DNA of 64,000 bases, from positions 1,612,001 to 1,676,000 of the forward strand of contig NZ_JAMBOC010000001.1 of the NCBI RefSeq assembly GCF_023715405.1. The letters run 5' to 3'. Shown here piece after piece: positions 47,695-56,847 of this stretch. Numbering within the stretch: position 1 is the stretch's first letter; every line of letters starts with the position of its first letter. The stretch comes from Solibacillus isronensis. Lineage in GTDB: Bacteria; Bacillota; Bacilli; Bacillales_A; Planococcaceae. The notes beneath the pieces are model-generated. The model saw nothing but the letters and a program-made list of their open reading frames with translations, had not been told where the DNA came from and searched no databases. The position numbers and the translations under genes are program-made.

Positions 47695-48420
47695 TTAACC
47701 TCTCCTCGCTTTTCGGGGAATTAATGAAAATCTCTTTTGATTTTCTTCTTTAATCAAATCAACCATACCGATCACCGGTAATTCCAGATAATCTTCCACA
47801 TCGCGCTCACTTTTGATCGACATATCCAAATACTCAATGAGAAATGTCAAACCTATGCCAAGCATAACACCAATAACAGCGCCAATTGCGATATTCATCA
47901 TCTTATTCGGCTTTACCGGTGACGGATTTTCGCTTAATTTCGCCGCGGATAAAATGGAGATATTATCGATGCTCATTAACTGTGGAATGTTCTCTTTAAA
48001 CACTTCCGCGACCGTATTCGATATGTCCACTGCTACTGCCGGATTCGGGTCCTCCACACGGATATTGACGACTTTTGAATCCGTTTTGCTAAATACCGAT
48101 ATTTGCTGTGCCAGCTGCCCTGTCGTTTTGTCCAAATCAAGGCTTTCCAGTACTGGAGTCAAGATGACCGGACTTGTAATAATGACTTGATACGTATTAA
48201 TTAAACTTAAATCGATATTAGTACTTTGCAATGAATACACTTGATCGGCATTGCCTTTTTGATTCACTAAAATCTGCGTTTGCGCATCATAGATCGGGGT
48301 AATCGCATAAAAACTGATACCAGCTGCCACTGCACATCCGATTACTGTAAGAGCAATAATTAATACAAGCCGTTTTTTAATGATCTTTATTATTTCCTGT
48401 AGACTGATTGTTTCTCCCAA
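47695..48420 (-). CDS. CpsC/EpsA-type Wzz-family chain-length regulator
   Basis: 241-residue membrane protein with helices at about 18-40 and 173-193 flanking an extracytoplasmic coiled-coil domain, and a PNKMMN Pro-rich segment before helix 2. The cytoplasmic tail would activate the CpsD kinase. This split Wzz/Wze arrangement is typical of Gram-positive capsule loci. Translation starts at TTG (48420) after GAGGGGGAAAACCA. Confidence 0.92.
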   Translation of the reverse strand: MGETISLQEIIKIIKKRLVLIIALTVIGCAVAAGISFYAITPIYDAQTQILVNQKGNADQVYSLQSTNIDLSLINTYQVIITSPVILTPVLESLDLDKTTGQLAQQISVFSKTDSKVVNIRVEDPNPAVAVDISNTVAEVFKENIPQLMSIDNISILSAAKLSENPSPVKPNKMMNIAIGAVIGVMLGIGLTFLIEYLDMSIKSERDVEDYLELPVIGMVDLIKEENQKRFSLIPRKARRG

Positions 48421-48451
48421 TGGTTTTCCCCCTCAACTGCTTCTATATAAT

Positions 48452-50287
48452 TCAGGCACTCGTCTCTTGCACACTGATCACATTTTGATTCCACTTCGCA
48501 TTTGCAATTTTAATCAGTTTCGTCTTTAATTCAGACGACCGACTCTCATCAATGTCTTTCAGTAATGCAGTCAGCAATTGTCCTTCAATACGGCTCGCTT
48601 TCCCGACATGAATTTTCGGGTAAATATGCTCTTCCTGAATCTCTTCTGCGTTCAATAATTCCTCGTACATTTTTTCACCCGGTCGAATTCCGGAAAATTC
48701 AATTTCAATTTCCTCTTCCGAAAAACCGGATAGACGAATCAGGTTTTTGGCCAGGTCTACAATTTTCATTGGTTCTCCCATGTCGAGGACGAATACTTCT
48801 CCGCCTCGAGCAAGTGCTCCCGCCTGCAGTACGAGTCTGGACGCTTCCGGAATCGTCATAAAATAGCGGGTCATATCAGGATGCGTAACCGTCACAGGTC
48901 CGCCTGCCGCAATTTGCGCTTTAAACCTTGGAATAACACTGCCTCTTGATCCAAGAACATTACCAAAACGAACAGCAGCAAAATTTGTGTCGCTGTACGT
49001 CGCTAGATTTTGAATAATAATTTCAGCTATACGCTTTGTCGCACCCATTACATTCGGTGGGTTGACCGCTTTATCGGTTGATATCATGACAAAATTGGGA
49101 ACACCGAATGCATGGGCTGCCTCGGCTATATTTTTAGTACCGAAAATATTGTTTTTTACCGCTTCTCGTGGATTGCTTTCCATCATCGGTACATGCTTAT
49201 GAGCTGCCGCATGATAAATAATATCCGGTTCCAACTCTTTAATGACTTCGAAAATTCGCTCCCTGTCCTGCACATCCGCAATGACCGGAATAAATTCGAT
49301 ATCCTTGTATTCAGTCTTTTCAGATAATTCTAGGTGGATTTTATAGATGGAGTTTTCTCCATGCCCAAGCATGATGATTTGTTTCGGATGGAAGTGAGCG
49401 GTTTGCCGGCAAATTTCCGAACCAATCGATCCCCCCGCACCTGTAATAAGTACCTTTTTATTCGTCAAATTATTTGATAGTGCCACCATATCAAGTTTGA
49501 CTTCTTCACGACCGAGCAAGTCTTCAATTTTAATTTCCTGCATATCGCTCACTGAAACTTTACCGGTCATTACATCTTCAATTTTCGGCATGATTTTGAT
49601 CGTTGCTTTTGTTTCACCTAAGCGATTATAAATTTCACGGATTTCTTTTTTACTTAAGGAAGGGATAGCTAAAATAATTTCCTGGATTCCCTTCGTCTGT
49701 ACAAGTTGCGGGATATCCTTTGTTGTTCCGCATACATTTACGTCCAGCAGTTTTAAATGCTGTTTATTCAGATCATCATCTACAATGGCGACTACTTGAT
49801 ATTCTGATGGATTTCGCTTCAGACTTCGCAGCAGCATTGTCCCCGCCTCACCAGCACCGACAATCAATACCCGTTTTACATCTGCAGTTGGTTTGTAGGT
49901 AGACCAGTCATGAACAACCCTCAGCAAAAAACGCGAACCGCCGATTAATAAAATATGTAGCAGCCAAGTAACAGCCATCACACGAAAATAAATATCCTGT
50001 TTAATGACATACTGCATGGCACTTGCTGCTAAAACAGAAATCGTAACGGCATAGCCGATTATAAGCAGCTCTTTAACCGAGGCCAAACTCCATAGCCGGT
50101 TGTACAAATGGAAAAAATGTGCCGTAATATGGTGACTGATAAGCAGTGTAACGGCAGTTAAAACGATGACTGTATCCGAATAAACTGTTAATGACGGATG
50201 CAGTAAAAAATAACTGATGAAAATGGCCGACACGACAATCAATGAATCCAAAATGGAAAATGTCGTGTATCTTGCAGTGTAGCTCAA
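48452..50287 (-). CDS. CapD/EpsC-family membrane UDP-sugar 4,6-dehydratase
   Basis: 611-residue protein. Four to five N-terminal membrane helices (about 10-125) lead to a CoA-binding-like Rossmann domain (RVLIVGAGEAGTMLLRSLKR), then the SDR catalytic domain with ITGAGGSIGSEICRQ, HAAAHKHVPMME and STDKAVNPPNVMGATKRIAE. Met replaces the usual SDR tyrosine, as is normal in FlaA1/CapD proteins. It likely makes a UDP-4-keto-6-deoxy-hexosamine for an EPS repeat unit. It starts at TTG after GGGAGG, 31 bases before CpsC. Confidence 0.93.
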   Translation of the reverse strand: MSYTARYTTFSILDSLIVVSAIFISYFLLHPSLTVYSDTVIVLTAVTLLISHHITAHFFHLYNRLWSLASVKELLIIGYAVTISVLAASAMQYVIKQDIYFRVMAVTWLLHILLIGGSRFLLRVVHDWSTYKPTADVKRVLIVGAGEAGTMLLRSLKRNPSEYQVVAIVDDDLNKQHLKLLDVNVCGTTKDIPQLVQTKGIQEIILAIPSLSKKEIREIYNRLGETKATIKIMPKIEDVMTGKVSVSDMQEIKIEDLLGREEVKLDMVALSNNLTNKKVLITGAGGSIGSEICRQTAHFHPKQIIMLGHGENSIYKIHLELSEKTEYKDIEFIPVIADVQDRERIFEVIKELEPDIIYHAAAHKHVPMMESNPREAVKNNIFGTKNIAEAAHAFGVPNFVMISTDKAVNPPNVMGATKRIAEIIIQNLATYSDTNFAAVRFGNVLGSRGSVIPRFKAQIAAGGPVTVTHPDMTRYFMTIPEASRLVLQAGALARGGEVFVLDMGEPMKIVDLAKNLIRLSGFSEEEIEIEFSGIRPGEKMYEELLNAEEIQEEHIYPKIHVGKASRIEGQLLTALLKDIDESRSSELKTKLIKIANAKWNQNVISVQETSA

Positions 50288-50566
50288 TCAAAATCCTCCC
50301 TCGACTAGACAATAAAAGTTTAATAATTACGTCCGAAATGCTTGGCACCTTTGGGCATTGGGTACTAAAGACTACCAATCCTTTAAATTGCTATTAAAAT
50401 TTCACTTATGATTCTAAATTATTCTCTTAATCTCCTTCCTTGTACAAATGACGTAAAAAGGAACTATATAATTCCACCTTATATTTAACTTTTTACATCA
50501 TTACCCAAATATATAGTTATTTTATCATACCATAAATTATTCCAAACTATTCACTTTCCCTAAAAA

Positions 50567-50607
50567 AAGAAAGTAAAACCTCGTTTTCGACAAAGTTTTA
50601 CTTTCTT
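50567..50607 (-). terminator. Terminator of the 27-residue membrane peptide gene
   Basis: AAGAAAGTAAAAC pairs with GTTTTACTTTCTT and is followed by seven Ts on the minus strand, 20 bases after the small gene. Confidence 0.9.
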
Positions 50608-50626
50608 TTAATTTATTTTTCACTTT

Positions 50627-50710
50627 TTAAATATTGAGCGAGATGATCAGCGATACGATGCAAAATATAATCACGATGATAATCCCCCATTTCCATCGCT
50701 CTTTCATCAT
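50627..50710 (-). CDS. Small single-pass membrane peptide, 27 residues
   Basis: Starts ATGATGAAAGAGCG, preceded by AAGGGAG, and encodes a short basic/aromatic N-terminus (MMKERWKWG) followed by about 18 hydrophobic residues ending SLNI. A strong intrinsic terminator follows within 20 bases. The ribosome binding site, transmembrane composition and terminator together suggest a genuine small gene. I recognise no family. It lies in the gap between CapD and the VanZ-like gene; the upstream part of that gap (50288-50566) shows only AT-rich promoter-like sequence. Confidence 0.55.
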   Translation of the reverse strand: MMKERWKWGIIIVIIFCIVSLIISLNI

Positions 50711-50806
50711 GGGCTCCCTTCGTTCTATAGTTCATGTACGTTTATACATATTCATAAAACCTGAGAGCTATTCATATAATTTAGTGATTTCTTAGTAACA
50801 AAGTTG

Positions 50807-51304
50807 TTAACGTTCGCTTACTTTATATCTAGAGTTGGTTTTTCTGTTTTCCGAACGAGCCTTGCCGGTCTTCCCGATTAAACCAAGAAGCGTCGCCACC
50901 GTAATTCCCGTCGCAGCCCCTGCCCAATCGATAAAAATGTCTTTTAGTTGAGCCCCTCTGCCATCAACAAAATCCTGATGGTATTCATCGGTAACCGCGT
51001 AGATCATACATAGGACAAGCGAAATTATTGCACTCCAAGAATGCTTTAACCCGGTTAATTTTAGTGCTAGCAATGCAAAAATCCCCAAGAAAAAGTAAAT
51101 CGTGAAATGAGCGTTTTTTCGGACGAGGTAATGCAGCTGGCTCTCCTGCACATTTTCCAGTGGTGTTATTTTTTCTGCAACCTCTATCAATTGTTTTGTA
51201 ATATTTGAACTTAAGCGACTTGAATCTACTACTGGTTGTTGTGAAAAGTAAAAAATGAGCATCATCCACAATATAACAATCAGCCAAGCGAGTATTTTTC
51301 TCAT
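50807..51304 (-). CDS. VanZ-like family membrane protein
   Basis: 165-residue protein with four predicted helices. The family motif is visible: FSQQPVVDSSRLSSN, RKNAHFTIYFFLGI and YAVTDEYHQDFVDGRGAQLK with its DEYHQ box. VanZ-like proteins occur near cell-surface polysaccharide genes; their activity is unknown. The ATG at 51304 has GAGGTGGAAAC upstream, which rules out the longer in-frame start. It lies between ymdB and the CapD gene. Confidence 0.9.
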   Translation of the reverse strand: MRKILAWLIVILWMMLIFYFSQQPVVDSSRLSSNITKQLIEVAEKITPLENVQESQLHYLVRKNAHFTIYFFLGIFALLALKLTGLKHSWSAIISLVLCMIYAVTDEYHQDFVDGRGAQLKDIFIDWAGAATGITVATLLGLIGKTGKARSENRKTNSRYKVSER

Positions 51305-51492
51305 TTTTGTTTCCACCTCTTTTATTAAAAAGTCTATTTGGTCCAATCTTTCGCATCGTTACAATTATTCCCACATGTTTTCCATTTTATTCTAATTTCT
51401 ATTAGAATGCTATTGTGTAGTTTTAAATATTTTACCGATTTTACAGGTTTGTTAAATATGGTGCAAATATATTCTTCTCTTTATGTGATTTT

Positions 51493-51585
51493 ATCCTCAA
51501 TCTGTATTCGTTAATCCTCAACTACCTTTGCATAATCCTCACTTCATACAAATTAATCCTCAATTATTTTTTATAATCCTCAATC
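51493..51585. repeat. 21-bp-phased TAATCCTCAA word array (array F)
   Basis: ATCCTCA starts at 51493, 51514, 51535, 51556 and 51576. Three intervals are 21 bp; the fourth, across a T-run, is 20. The extended word is TAATCCTCAA; the remaining 11 bases vary. It lies 21 bp from the ymdB terminator, in the gap before the VanZ-like gene. Confidence 0.88.
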
Positions 51586-51605
51586 AGCTATTAAAGGACT
51601 AAAAA

Positions 51606-51658
51606 AACACCTATCACTGTATACAAAAGGCAGTTACCTTTTGTATAAGTAATAGGTG
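51606..51658 (-). terminator. Terminator of ymdB
   Basis: Outer ACACCTAT/ATAGGTGT and inner TACAAAAGG/CCTTTTGTA pairing, followed by seven Ts on the minus strand. Confidence 0.92.
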
Positions 51659-51669
51659 TCATTATTCAC

Positions 51670-52467
51670 TTATGCTTGAAACGGGTTATCCTCATTTATG
51701 AGTACACGTTCCTGGCGAATTGCTTTCCCAGTTTTATCATCAATTTCGACAAAGAAGGCACTTAATACAGCGCGGCCTTTTTTCGGTACTTCATAGCGTG
51801 CCGGCATGTTTGTCAGGAACTTATAAATGACATTATCTTTCCCCATACCTAACACTTCATCATACGGACCCGTCATACCGACGTCAGTAATATATGCCGT
51901 GCCACCTGGGTAAATACGGTTGTCCGCCGTTTGGACATGTGTATGTGTTCCGACAACAACAGATGCTTTGCCGTCCAGATGCCAGCTTAATGCGATTTTT
52001 TCACTCGTAGCTTCAGCATGGAAATCGACAAATACGATTGGCGACGTTTTTTTCGCTTCTTCAACCATTTCAACTGCCATCGCAAACGGATCTTCATGCG
52101 GCGGTAAAAATACGCGACCGTGCAAATTAATAACCGAAATCGTCACACCGTTTTTCGATACTTGCGTCATACCGCGTCCTGGTGCATCTTTCGAAAAGTT
52201 TGCCGGACGCACTAAGTAATCTGCATCATCGATAAAATCAAAAATGTCTTTGTTGTCCCACGTATGATTGCCCATCGTGATGACATCGACACCCATTTGC
52301 AGTAAATCATTGTAAATCGCACGTGTAATACCGCGCCCTGCTGCAGCATTTTCACCATTTGCAATAACAACATCCAAATTATATTTTTTCTTTAAGCGAG
52401 GCAAATACTGCTCTACTGCATCGCGACCGATTGAACCAACGATATCGCCAATAAATAATACTTTCAT
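51670..52467 (-). CDS. ymdB: YmdB-family metallophosphodiesterase
   Basis: 265-residue calcineurin-like phosphoesterase (TIGR00282 type). Metal-binding motifs are FIGDIVGSIGRD, NGENAAAGRGIT, TMGNHTWDN, VDFHAEATSEK and VVGTHTHVQTAD. Bacillus YmdB hydrolyses cyclic nucleotides and is required for biofilm and colony development. Normally rny is upstream and spoVS downstream; both neighbours are replaced here by polysaccharide genes. Confidence 0.96.
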   Translation of the reverse strand: MKVLFIGDIVGSIGRDAVEQYLPRLKKKYNLDVVIANGENAAAGRGITRAIYNDLLQMGVDVITMGNHTWDNKDIFDFIDDADYLVRPANFSKDAPGRGMTQVSKNGVTISVINLHGRVFLPPHEDPFAMAVEMVEEAKKTSPIVFVDFHAEATSEKIALSWHLDGKASVVVGTHTHVQTADNRIYPGGTAYITDVGMTGPYDEVLGMGKDNVIYKFLTNMPARYEVPKKGRAVLSAFFVEIDDKTGKAIRQERVLINEDNPFQA

Positions 52468-52540
52468 TATTAAAAACCACTCTTTCTGTTCTTCAACATC
52501 TAATCATTTTATCACTTTTTGTACAATAGACGCAAAAAAA

Positions 52541-52564
52541 CTGTTACAAAATGAATTGTAACAG
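52541..52564 (-). terminator. Terminator of the GalE-like gene
   Basis: CTGTTACAA pairs perfectly with TTGTAACAG around a 6-base loop, followed by TTTTTTTG-type sequence on the minus strand. Confidence 0.9.
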
Positions 52565-52573
52565 ACTAATACG

Positions 52574-53308
52574 CTAACATTTTGAGTTTTCATGCCAATT
52601 CCAGGCATCTTCAATCATTTCATTTAAATTTTGTTCTGTATGCCATCTAAGCTCCGGTTGTATGTTTTTTGAACTAACCTCAGATAAATCATACATCCTA
52701 AATGATGGCTTCTCTCGCTCCAACGCTTCAAGTACTAAAACATGTGCATTTGCAACATCGCTCACATTATTAAAACCACGGTTGCCTGGCTCATCAATCG
52801 CAACTTCCAGATTTCCACTAACCGAAGCCTGTACACTAGTGCTCTTACTATAACGGAGAACGCTCCCATTCATATCATAGGCTTTCGTATAGACTTCAAG
52901 CATTTGTTCAATCATACATTTCTGCCCTTGTAAAAGCTCATGCTCTTCTGAACATGCCATAACGGCTGAAGAAAGCATTATATTTCTCACTCTGCATGCA
53001 CGCATGACTTTCAATAATGCTAATGTACCACCGACATTATTTTCATAGTAATATTCAGGATTCCCCATTGCCTCGTTGACTGAGTCCGATGCTGCAAAAT
53101 GGATTACGGTATGAACCGGAAACAATGTAAATATTTGCGTTAACCGTTGCTGGTCCGATAATTCACCTTCAATAAAAATAGCCCGCTCATCGACTGCTCC
53201 ACGGTGTCCTGTGGATAAATTATCATACACAACGACCGGCCCTTTTTCCAGTAATAAATTTACGACATGGCTTCCAACAAAGCCCGCTCCACCAACGACT
53301 AATATCAC
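52574..53308 (-). CDS. Short GalE-like NAD-binding epimerase/dehydratase, catalytic Tyr missing
   Basis: 244-residue extended-SDR protein, shorter than the roughly 330 of UDP-glucose 4-epimerases. The cofactor motif GGAGFVGSH (6-14) and the early segment VVVYDNLSTGHRGAV are GalE-like. The active-site YxxxK is changed: L126-QGQ-K130, in an otherwise aligned LLQGQKCMIEQML block; Ser113/114 remain. It may be a non-catalytic relative or use another residue. The start is GTG after AAGGGGGAA. It is the last gene of a run with GT2 and ATP-grasp genes. Confidence 0.85.
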   Translation of the reverse strand: MILVVGGAGFVGSHVVNLLLEKGPVVVYDNLSTGHRGAVDERAIFIEGELSDQQRLTQIFTLFPVHTVIHFAASDSVNEAMGNPEYYYENNVGGTLALLKVMRACRVRNIMLSSAVMACSEEHELLQGQKCMIEQMLEVYTKAYDMNGSVLRYSKSTSVQASVSGNLEVAIDEPGNRGFNNVSDVANAHVLVLEALEREKPSFRMYDLSEVSSKNIQPELRWHTEQNLNEMIEDAWNWHENSKC

Positions 53309-53370
53309 AAATATTCCCCCTTATCAAGCTTCGAATTTTACTTCTACAGTTACGAGTATATTTACTCTTT

Positions 53371-54324
53371 TTAAGCCTTTACTTTATGAACCAACCGGAA
53401 AAATGTCGGATAGACCCTCATTTTCACTAACGGTTTCATCATGCGCAGATTCCACGGGAGCTGAGAAAAGTTTTTGCTTTCCCGGATAATTTGACGCTCC
53501 AGCGATTTCACTTGCCTTGTGTTTGACGTCGTTAACAACACATGATGATAACGATGAATATATAATCGTAAATTTAACCCCTCAATCACATTGCGGTATT
53601 GTCTTTTATCAAAAAACTGCTTCAATTGTGCATACGTTTGTGCATGTGAGTGGGCAATCGATGGACTATAGTTTTTCATCAGCATATCCTCATATTGTAC
53701 AAAGTTATACTGCGGTTCATTTACAATGGCAATCTTTTTCGCAAAAGATAAATATTGCGCGATGAACCCAACATCTTCAAAAAATGGATGATTATCAAAA
53801 TATAATCGCTCCCCCATAATGATGGAACGTAAAAACAGTTTATTCCACGGCACGATATACGCTTCATTGTGCTTTGTGAGATAATAATTTACTGGGTTCG
53901 GTTTTGTTAACAGTGCTTCATTGACCTTCACCTGTTTTTTGCGCTCCGTTTCCGGCCAGTATTTCGTATAGCCACACAGTACGAGATCCGCATGTTTCTG
54001 CTCAGCTCGCTGTACGAGCTTTTCATACATCGTACTTTCCACAAAATCATGTCCATCCACAAAGGCAATATATTTACCTGTAGCTTCCTGCATTCCGTAA
54101 TTACGCGCTTCACTTAACGTAAGGTTTTGCGCATTAAATAGACTAAAACGTTCATCTTCACTAACGAATTCTTCACAAACAAGAGCCGTTCCTTTAGAAG
54201 AACCATTGTTCATAATAAGCACTTCGATATCTTTCAATGATTGCTGCTGCAGGCTTTTAAGACATTCTCTAATCGAATATTCAACATTATGTGTTGCCAC
54301 AATAATAGACACAATCGGTATCAT
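53371..54324 (-). CDS. Family-2 glycosyltransferase
   Basis: 317-residue GT-A glycosyltransferase: SIIVATHNVEYSIRECLKSL at the N-terminus, nucleotide-binding MNNGSS and a metal motif DGHD in IAFVDGHDFVE, where DxDD is more usual. No membrane helices are evident, so it would act at the cytoplasmic face on a lipid-linked sugar. AGGAGG precedes the ATG. It lies between the ATP-grasp gene (27 bases upstream) and the GalE-like gene (62 bases downstream). Confidence 0.9.
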   Translation of the reverse strand: MIPIVSIIVATHNVEYSIRECLKSLQQQSLKDIEVLIMNNGSSKGTALVCEEFVSEDERFSLFNAQNLTLSEARNYGMQEATGKYIAFVDGHDFVESTMYEKLVQRAEQKHADLVLCGYTKYWPETERKKQVKVNEALLTKPNPVNYYLTKHNEAYIVPWNKLFLRSIIMGERLYFDNHPFFEDVGFIAQYLSFAKKIAIVNEPQYNFVQYEDMLMKNYSPSIAHSHAQTYAQLKQFFDKRQYRNVIEGLNLRLYIHRYHHVLLTTSNTRQVKSLERQIIRESKNFSQLPWNLRMMKPLVKMRVYPTFFRLVHKVKA

Positions 54325-54351
54325 GGAAATCCTCCTAAACAGTAAAAGTGA

Positions 54352-55263
54352 TTAATATTTGGAACGGGCTACAGAAACCGGATGCCTCGACTTCTCAATA
54401 TCCAAATCAAGCCATTGCCCAAGCTTCAGACTGTCATCTTCTTGAATTTGGTTATTTAAACAAGCGTCCGGCGTGAATGTAAAGTTGTTAAAGTAAACTT
54501 TCTCATCTACTACCTTTAGATCGATTCGCACATACGTAAACGGCTTACTCAGCTTTTTCGCAATGGCGAGCAGTTCTTCAAGCTGCGCAGGCTTTACTTT
54601 TCCTTCATCAAACGGATACTTTTTCTTTATATAATTCGTATTAAACCAATCCGGTGTTAACATGAGTGTTTGCTCTTTCGGTGTAAAACGGTGGAAAGTA
54701 GTCTCGATAATCTTCGGCACCCCATGGAAACAATGAATGTTGTATTCTTGTGTATCATTGCCAGTTGTTGATTCAATAAAACGTTCAATAATAATTCTAG
54801 GAACAATTGATGTATAGTGGGGCTCAGCATATTTAAGCGAATAATCCGTTGCCATCATTTCCGCTAATTGCTGCCTTGTTTCCCGGTAATCCATTTCACG
54901 TTTATTCTCGCAAACTATTGTCATACCATCACCGTGGGAACATTTCAAAACAAATTTTCTCGGCAACTGCTCGAAAATAATATCTTCCACTTCATCAAAA
55001 ATACCGATCAGCGGCGGCAGTAAATAGTTGTAGCCGACTGTGATCATATATTCGCGCGCCTTTACTTTATCTGTAAATCTTCTTTTAAATTCAACATCTT
55101 CAAATAGTTTGAGCCACATTAGTTTTTCATTAAAGGTTTTTGGATTTTCCAGGTTTAAACGGGTTTTGAATCTGTTCCAATATAATAATTTACTTGCAGC
55201 AATTGGGGATAACTTTACGACTTGTGTGAATGCATAGCGCTTTGCATGTAATGGGATTTGCAT
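54352..55263 (-). CDS. TupA-type ATP-grasp protein of polysaccharide loci
   Basis: 303-residue protein of the TupA-like ATP-grasp group, found in capsule and teichuronopeptide loci. Typical segments are NPKTFNEKLMWLKLFE near residue 40, VLKCSHGDGMTIVCENKREM and RIIIERFIE in the nucleotide site. RIDLKVVDEKVYFNNFTFTP is the metal-binding end. It may ligate an amino acid or similar group to a surface polymer. AAGGAG lies upstream of the ATG. Upstream is an AT-rich gap of about 285 bases with nothing recognisable, then the IS element. Confidence 0.85.
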   Translation of the reverse strand: MQIPLHAKRYAFTQVVKLSPIAASKLLYWNRFKTRLNLENPKTFNEKLMWLKLFEDVEFKRRFTDKVKAREYMITVGYNYLLPPLIGIFDEVEDIIFEQLPRKFVLKCSHGDGMTIVCENKREMDYRETRQQLAEMMATDYSLKYAEPHYTSIVPRIIIERFIESTTGNDTQEYNIHCFHGVPKIIETTFHRFTPKEQTLMLTPDWFNTNYIKKKYPFDEGKVKPAQLEELLAIAKKLSKPFTYVRIDLKVVDEKVYFNNFTFTPDACLNNQIQEDDSLKLGQWLDLDIEKSRHPVSVARSKY

Positions 55264-55657
55264 AAATGAATCACAGCTCCTTCTATTATTTTTTCACATT
55301 ACTAATTGATTAGGATTAGGGTAATTAGTGAAGTTTTAGCTGTGAATAATAGAGTAGCAAATGGTAGTGTTTTAAAGGTGAAATGTGTTTGCTAAAATTT
55401 GTAGTAGATAGGCTGATTGACGATTTGTTGCTTTTCAACTATTTTGATGCATTAAAATAGATTCTATAAATATCTTTCTAATAGTATAGTCTCGAAACAT
55501 CTAATATATACCTACTATTCAAGTTTTTCTGGTCTTCCGTCAATATTTCGGACAAACGTTAAGAGACTTTTTTTGCTACCGCCCTTCGGTTGCTCTGCTT
55601 TTCATCCCTCCATGCCCAGACATGGGCATGGAGGGATGAAAACCCTATAAGAGAACT

Positions 55658-56548
55658 TTATGAGGCATTTTGACAAACAGACTCCTGTTGATTTCTCTCA
55701 AATTGGTTTGGTGATAAATAACCGATTGTTGAATGTCGTCGTCGTTCATTGTAAAAGTTTACGATGTATGACTCCACGCTCTTTCTTGCTTCTTTTTTGG
55801 ATTGGAAACGGTGACGATAAATCCATTCTTTTTTGATTGTGGCGTGGAAGGATTCAATACACGCATTGTCATAGGGATCTCCTTTTCGATTCATGCTAAT
55901 TTTAATCCCATGTTCTTTTAAAGTTCTTGTATAGCTTGTGGCACAATATTGTGCGCCTCGATCTGAATGATGAACTAATCCTTTTTCGGGTTTTCGAACT
56001 GCTAAAGCATGCTTCAAGGCTTGATCTACTAATGTTTGTTCCATATGATCTGCGATGGCCCAGCCGACGATTTTACGAGAATATAAATCCATGATTGACG
56101 CAAGATACACCCACCCCTCCAGTGTTCGAATATAAGTTATATCTGCGACCCATACTTTATTTTTCTCTTTAACTTGAAATTGACGTTTGACTAGATTCGG
56201 ATAAATAAATTGATGGTGTTTGGAATCCGTTGTTCGTTGAACAGTCTTTGGGATTATGGCACTTAACCCAAGGTTTCGCATCATATTCGCAATCTTCTTT
56301 TGCGAACAGACATAACCTATACTCGCTAAGTCTTGCGCAATTCGAGGGCTACCGTATGTACCAAAACTCCTCGTATAGGATTGATGAATCTGACGGGCAA
56401 TTTCTGTATCGCTTACTTCTTTTTCCGATAAGGGCTGTATCTGTTTTTTACGCCAGTCATAATAACCGCTTTTTGAAACCATCAATACTTTACACATCAT
56501 CGCAATGCCAAAGTCATTTTTATGCTTTTCAATGAATGCATAAATCAC
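55658..56548 (-). CDS. IS3-family transposase OrfB (DDE integrase)
   Basis: 296-residue catalytic part with an HTH_21-like leader and an rve integrase core. The DD(35)E triad is D136 (KVWVADITYI), D196 (LVHHSDRGAQ) and E232 (ACIESFHATI). The stated frame starts at an ATG overlapping the OrfA stop by 4 bases. The functional product is probably an OrfAB fusion made by a -1 frameshift, in which the sequence continues KGYAHLREKPRVIYAF. No inactivating stop is present. Confidence 0.95.
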   Translation of the reverse strand: MIYAFIEKHKNDFGIAMMCKVLMVSKSGYYDWRKKQIQPLSEKEVSDTEIARQIHQSYTRSFGTYGSPRIAQDLASIGYVCSQKKIANMMRNLGLSAIIPKTVQRTTDSKHHQFIYPNLVKRQFQVKEKNKVWVADITYIRTLEGWVYLASIMDLYSRKIVGWAIADHMEQTLVDQALKHALAVRKPEKGLVHHSDRGAQYCATSYTRTLKEHGIKISMNRKGDPYDNACIESFHATIKKEWIYRHRFQSKKEARKSVESYIVNFYNERRRHSTIGYLSPNQFERNQQESVCQNAS

Positions 56549-56847
56549 TCGGGGTTTTTCGCGAAGATGTGCATAGCCTTTTTTAGAATTTCATTCTCTT
56601 CTTCCAAATCACGTAACTTCTTATCAAACGCTGCCTGCAACTTATCTACTTCGCTAGAAGTAAAGTAACGTGTGACATCCTGATTTTTCGATTCACGATA
56701 ATCTTTAATCCATTTATGAATAGTTGAAGACCCAATTTCAAACTTAAATGCCAGATCCGAAACTTTTGCGCCATCTTCTAAAACAGACTTTAAAATATAT
56801 TCTTTTGTTTGTGCGTCTAATCGCTTACGAGTTTGTTTTTCTTTCAT
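56545..56847 (-). CDS. IS3-family transposase OrfA (HTH)
   Basis: 100-residue protein with an HTH_8/HTH_28-type domain (VSDLAFKFEIGSSTIHKWIK) and a leucine-zipper-like tail (LRDLEEENEILKKAMHIF). The slippery heptamer A-AAA-AAG lies at 56584-56578 (minus), in frame with KK of EILKKA, which is the standard IS3 frameshift site. Confidence 0.94.
   Translation of the reverse strand: MKEKQTRKRLDAQTKEYILKSVLEDGAKVSDLAFKFEIGSSTIHKWIKDYRESKNQDVTRYFTSSEVDKLQAAFDKKLRDLEEENEILKKAMHIFAKNPE

Noticed and set aside
55611..55632. The CATGCCCAGACATGGGCATG palindrome as a separate element
   Set aside because: It lies inside the IS boundaries between OrfB and the left end, so it is treated as part of the insertion sequence.
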